Shown: positions 29,667 through 32,962 of the stretch, piece after piece
Layout of the letters: every line of letters begins with the position of its first letter
Position numbering within the stretch: position 1 is the stretch's first letter
Origin: Clostridia bacterium
GTDB lineage: Bacteria; Bacillota; Clostridia; Oscillospirales; Acutalibacteraceae
Direction: 5' to 3'
Assembly (NCBI GenBank): GCA_017428525.1
Contig: JAFRQQ010000026.1
Location: 1 to 32,962 of the forward strand
DNA: 32,962 bases
Program-made: the position numbers and the translations under genes
The notes under the pieces: generated by a model
Databases searched by the model: none
What the model was told of the DNA's origin: nothing
The model's input: the letters and a program-made list of their open reading frames with translations, nothing else

Positions 29667-32600
29667 ATGAGAAAAACGGCATCGATCTGCAGACATCTGC
29701 TTGCGCTGGTGCTGGCGGCGGCGATCGTATTCGGCACCTGTGCGGCGGCATTGCCCGGCTTTGTTCTGCGCGCGGCGGCTGCCAGCGTCAAGGCGGCGGA
29801 TATTACGTGCGGCGATCTGACCTTCGTTGTGCCGGAGGTGATCTATCTTTATCCGGACGCATTGTCATCTGCGCAGGCAACATCCACGCCGTTTCAGTTC
29901 TATGTCAATAATAACAGTGACGGATCCGTAAAGGCCGGCACGACGACGACTGAAACAACAGGTTACATTTATTATTCTTTTTCCGGTGCGTCGACAGCAA
30001 CAATTACCTATCAGTTTTATAATGAGGCGTTATCGTCCACGCTCTCAGGAACGGCAAATCTTTCAAGCTCGACAATTACAAGCGGCAGCAGTGTCAGCAT
30101 TACCGGCGGTCAGTCTCCTTCGCTTGCAAAAGATGTTAACGGTTGTTATATAGAGTGGACGCTCAGTTTTACTGACAGTGCCGATAATACTGCAAAGAAA
30201 GCTTACGCTTATACTTATGTTTATAAGCCTTATACTGTTCCTGTTGCAACCGCGATGGTTATAGGTTGTTCTGATTCCTGGACACACTCTTTCAGATATG
30301 CAGGCAGTATTACGTGGATTTCCGGCTTTGAAGACCTGCAGGAGGGATCAAGTGTTGATCGCGGCGACTGGGATAATCACGCTTTCCAGTATTCTAATTT
30401 CTCCAACTTTTCGGCATTTATCAGTCAGGGAAGCAAGGGTTATGTGGGTGGAAGTGAAGTAACAGGCAGTCAGGCATATATTACGTCTGGATTTACTGTT
30501 TCACCCTCATCCACCGGCGGGTCCCTTGGCTATGTTGTTTTTTCAGATGGCGGCAGTTATAAACTGAACACATCTCCCAGCAACGCAGCTCATGATAGTT
30601 GGGGTACCGGGTCAAAAGGTACTTATACATCTCAAGTCAAAAACCTGAATACCGGCTACTATTACAAAACCGGTGAAGCTAAAGTTTCAGGCAATCTTTA
30701 TAATGACACATACGGCAAAATAACGATCGATACAAGCAGATACAGTAATTTGAATCAGATTCCCAATCTTGCAGTCGGAATGGAAGTGTTTAATGATCAA
30801 AATACTTCCAGCAATTCAGCCAACTGGTATGTCGCAGACTACACAGATTTGTCATTGGATGGGTATGACACGTGGCATACGAATGGAACCGGCTATTATG
30901 GGACTTTTAATTATAAAATCGCTTCACAAGGAACGAATTATAACAGCACTGGATTCTATGAGTCAGAAGGTGTTAGATACTGCGGCGCTTGGCCGAGAAC
31001 TTTTTTAGGCAATACAGGAACACAGGGTGCCACTAAAATGTATATGATCAAAGGCACATATGCAACGAAACAGGATGCAAACCCTCAAAACTATGAAGTG
31101 TGCAAACTTCAGGCAACATATTATAACAAGGCAACCCTTCGCTCTGCTGTGATGAACGCCACGAAGGCGATGGCCAAGCTCGGCATTACCGGAAAATCCG
31201 CAGCCGCCATGCCAACCTCCTGCTATTTTGACGCCGATACCAATTACAAATGGACAGCGTTCCAGTCTGCATACAAAGCGGCGGTCATCGGTCTTACGAA
31301 ATTGAACAGCACGTCTAATCCGGATACGCTCGCAACGAATCTGACGAATGCACTCGACGCCCTGTGTACAAAGGTGTCCTTCGACGCCAACGGCGGGACA
31401 TTTTCAAGCACAACGCCTGTGTATGTTGAGATCGGCACGAACCAGAGCGTCAGCCATACGATCCCGTCCGGCTACACCGCCACTCGCAGCGGATACACTT
31501 TCGGTGGCTGGAGCACGGATTCCGCTGCGCTCAGTGGCGGCGTGATGCCCGGCAGCAACATTACCGTCGGCTATAATAATACTCTCTATGCTGTCTGGCT
31601 GCCGCACTATCAGGTTGCTTTTGACGGCAACGGAAATACCGGCGGCACGGAGATGACGAATCAGAGCTTTGTCTACGGAACGGCGCAGGATCTGAAGCCC
31701 AACACCTACACCCGCAGCTATACCGTGACATACAAAAACAACAACGGAACAGCAGACGGAAGCGATACGGCAACCTATGCCTTCGCCGGATGGAAAGGCT
31801 CCGTGCGCCTGATCAGCGATTTCGGCAACGAGTATTCCAAGGATTACACCTCAGGTTCGAGCTCGACTTATCAGGAGATCAAGCAGTATACGATCGCACC
31901 GCCCTTCGCTGCGAACGAGGTGTTCCATCTGGAATTCGACGCCAAGGGCTCCGGTCAACTGACCAATTATTTTTACGGTGCAAGCAACTACTGGCAGATT
32001 GCCTCTGGCGTCAATAACGCGGGTCAGACATTTACCGGCTCCGACGGCAATGTCAGGCATGCGCTCACGAGCAGCTATCAGCATTATTCCGTAACCTGGA
32101 CGCTGAAGTCCAGCGGCAGCGCGAATGTGGAGAAATATGTGCTCTTCCGCGTGTTCGGCGGCAACAGTGCCACAGTCAAAAACATCGAATTCTGGAAAGA
32201 AACCGGGTCGGTCAGCTATTCTGATGAACAGAGCGTCAACAATCTTTGCACCACCTCCGGCGCGATTTATCAGATGCGCGCGCAGTGGACGCCCGGCAGT
32301 GTTACGCTGCCGACGCCGAGCTATACCGGCTACACCTTCGGCGGCTGGTATTCGGATGAAAACTGCACCACACTGGTCGGCGCGGCGGGCGACAGCTACA
32401 CGCCGACGGCAAATACCACGCTCTACGCGAAGTGGACGCCGATCGACTACACGATCACCTATGTTTATGAAGGCACCGTGGCGTCCGGCTACACCGCGCC
32501 CGCGGCGGTCACGGGCAAGCACGTCGGCGACAATATGCCGGCCGATCCCACGCTGCCGAGTGTGCCCGGTTATACGATTACGGGCTGGACGTATTCCCCC

Positions 32601-32962
32601 GCGATCACGAACGGCAAAATGCCGGCATCCAACGTGACTGCAACCGCGACTTGGTCGATGGTTGACTACACGATCACCTATGTTTATGCAGGCACCGTGG
32701 CGTCCGGCTACACCGCGCCTGCGGCGGTCACGGGCAAGCACGTCGGCGACAATATGCCGGCCGATCCCACGCTGCCGAGCGTGCCCGGCTATACGATCAC
32801 GGGCTGGACGTATTCTCCCGCGATCACAAACGGCAAGATGCCGGCATCCAACGTGACTGCAACCGCGACTTGGTCGATGGTTGACTACACGATCACCTAT
32901 GTTTATGCAGGCACCGTGGCGTCCGGCTACACTGCGCCCGCGGCGGTCACGGGCAAGCACGT
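29667..32962 (+). CDS. Large secreted surface protein with listerial-type and 73-residue repeats (partial, 3' end missing)
   Basis: The frame starts at the ATG at 29667 (AGGAGG 8 nt ahead) and is open without a stop to the window edge, giving 1,098 codons. It opens with a signal peptide (about 1-38, MRKTASICRHLLALVLAAA, then RAAAAS). Residues 39-490 are an unrecognised, Ser/Thr/Tyr/Asn-rich beta module in AT-rich DNA. A helical stretch follows (about 495-570). Listerial-Bacteroides-type beta repeats are at about 571-645 (VSFDANGGTF to LYAVW), 648-711 and 878-925 (YTGYTFGGWYSD to YAKW). Residues about 712-847 form an inserted CBM-like beta sandwich. From about 927, 73-residue repeats begin (DYTITYVYAGTVASGY...). 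These recall SHIRT/InlB-type stalk repeats. Such proteins are wall-anchored adhesins; the anchor should lie beyond the window. Confidence 0.9.
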   Translation, partial: MRKTASICRHLLALVLAAAIVFGTCAAALPGFVLRAAAASVKAADITCGDLTFVVPEVIYLYPDALSSAQATSTPFQFYVNNNSDGSVKAGTTTTETTGYIYYSFSGASTATITYQFYNEALSSTLSGTANLSSSTITSGSSVSITGGQSPSLAKDVNGCYIEWTLSFTDSADNTAKKAYAYTYVYKPYTVPVATAMVIGCSDSWTHSFRYAGSITWISGFEDLQEGSSVDRGDWDNHAFQYSNFSNFSAFISQGSKGYVGGSEVTGSQAYITSGFTVSPSSTGGSLGYVVFSDGGSYKLNTSPSNAAHDSWGTGSKGTYTSQVKNLNTGYYYKTGEAKVSGNLYNDTYGKITIDTSRYSNLNQIPNLAVGMEVFNDQNTSSNSANWYVADYTDLSLDGYDTWHTNGTGYYGTFNYKIASQGTNYNSTGFYESEGVRYCGAWPRTFLGNTGTQGATKMYMIKGTYATKQDANPQNYEVCKLQATYYNKATLRSAVMNATKAMAKLGITGKSAAAMPTSCYFDADTNYKWTAFQSAYKAAVIGLTKLNSTSNPDTLATNLTNALDALCTKVSFDANGGTFSSTTPVYVEIGTNQSVSHTIPSGYTATRSGYTFGGWSTDSAALSGGVMPGSNITVGYNNTLYAVWLPHYQVAFDGNGNTGGTEMTNQSFVYGTAQDLKPNTYTRSYTVTYKNNNGTADGSDTATYAFAGWKGSVRLISDFGNEYSKDYTSGSSSTYQEIKQYTIAPPFAANEVFHLEFDAKGSGQLTNYFYGASNYWQIASGVNNAGQTFTGSDGNVRHALTSSYQHYSVTWTLKSSGSANVEKYVLFRVFGGNSATVKNIEFWKETGSVSYSDEQSVNNLCTTSGAIYQMRAQWTPGSVTLPTPSYTGYTFGGWYSDENCTTLVGAAGDSYTPTANTTLYAKWTPIDYTITYVYEGTVASGYTAPAAVTGKHVGDNMPADPTLPSVPGYTITGWTYSPAITNGKMPASNVTATATWSMVDYTITYVYAGTVASGYTAPAAVTGKHVGDNMPADPTLPSVPGYTITGWTYSPAITNGKMPASNVTATATWSMVDYTITYVYAGTVASGYTAPAAVTGKH
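32445..32962 (+). repeat. Near-identical 219-bp tandem repeats
   Basis: Each 219-bp unit encodes 73 residues starting DYTITYVY. Copy 1 is 32445-32663, copy 2 is 32664-32882 and copy 3 begins at 32883 and is cut by the window edge. Copies 1 and 2 differ by one residue (Glu to Ala in YVYEG/YVYAG) and only a handful of silent bases. This points to recent duplication or ongoing homogenisation. Confidence 0.95.

Noticed and set aside
29447..29911. 154-residue frame starting in the intergenic repeats
   Set aside because: It overlaps the promoter and signal-peptide region of the surface protein in another frame and starts inside repeat DNA without a ribosome-binding site.
31851..32960. 369-residue minus-strand frame with internal repeats at the right edge
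   Set aside because: The repeats merely reflect the 219-bp tandem repeats of the plus-strand surface protein; the frame has no start signal.
32445..32962. CRISPR-like repeat array
   Set aside because: The repeats are 219 bp, contiguous, in frame and coding; there are no spacers and no cas genes.

Overview
The window looks like a chromosomal segment of a moderately high-GC Clostridia bacterium, most likely of the Oscillospiraceae/Ruminococcaceae type found in animal guts. This is an inference. It rests on strong AGGAGG ribosome-binding sites, TTGNNN-17-TATAAT promoters, Thr-rich lipoproteins, a SpoIIE/STAS regulatory module, a GH106-like enzyme, a queT gene with a structured preQ1-like leader, and a giant surface protein with listerial-type repeats. 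Base composition is fairly even apart from an AT-rich stretch at about 29.9-31.1 kb.

Layout. 1-222 is the 3' end of a 23S rRNA gene with no 5S rRNA behind it. 379-1731 is a sodium-coupled amino-acid transporter of the NSS family. A lipoprotein (1832-2752, minus) diverges from an RluA-type pseudouridine synthase (2874-3758). A polar amino-acid ABC importer follows: binding protein, permease and an ATPase with an unusual insertion (3835-6413). A convergent minus-strand block (6500-13081) encodes an MFS_2/GPH-type carrier with a zinc-ribbon membrane protein, a diacylglycerol-kinase-like lipid kinase with a repeat tail, a lipoprotein, TrmL, peptidyl-tRNA hydrolase and a membrane-anchored protein. 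A 61-residue small protein sits inside this block on the plus strand. 13272-16157 (plus) holds a compact MGMT-family protein, an unknown envelope protein behind phased TCTTAAT repeats, a HAD-IIA phosphatase and QueT.

16266-25698 is a divergent five-gene locus. On the minus strand are an ene-reductase (old-yellow-enzyme/dienoyl-CoA reductase type), an alpha/beta hydrolase and a GH106-like alpha-L-rhamnosidase-type enzyme. On the plus strand are an SDR oxidoreductase and an 813-residue protein with a probable carbohydrate-active barrel. Back-to-back promoters lie around a 10-bp palindrome. The set suggests deglycosylation plus redox processing of a glycoconjugate such as a plant rhamnoside. The substrate is unknown and no transporter is present.

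25846-29309 is a partner-switching module: a STAS antagonist, an integral-membrane acyltransferase-like protein, and a fused sensor/HAMP/SpoIIE phosphatase/HATPase kinase. The genes are tightly packed and partly overlapping, and no sigma factor is encoded. After two 45-bp intergenic repeats, 29667 to the window edge is the first 1,098 codons of a secreted repeat protein whose stop codon lies outside the window. It has an AT-rich N-terminal module, a listerial-type repeat apparently split by an inserted domain, and 73-residue tandem repeats that are almost identical at DNA level.
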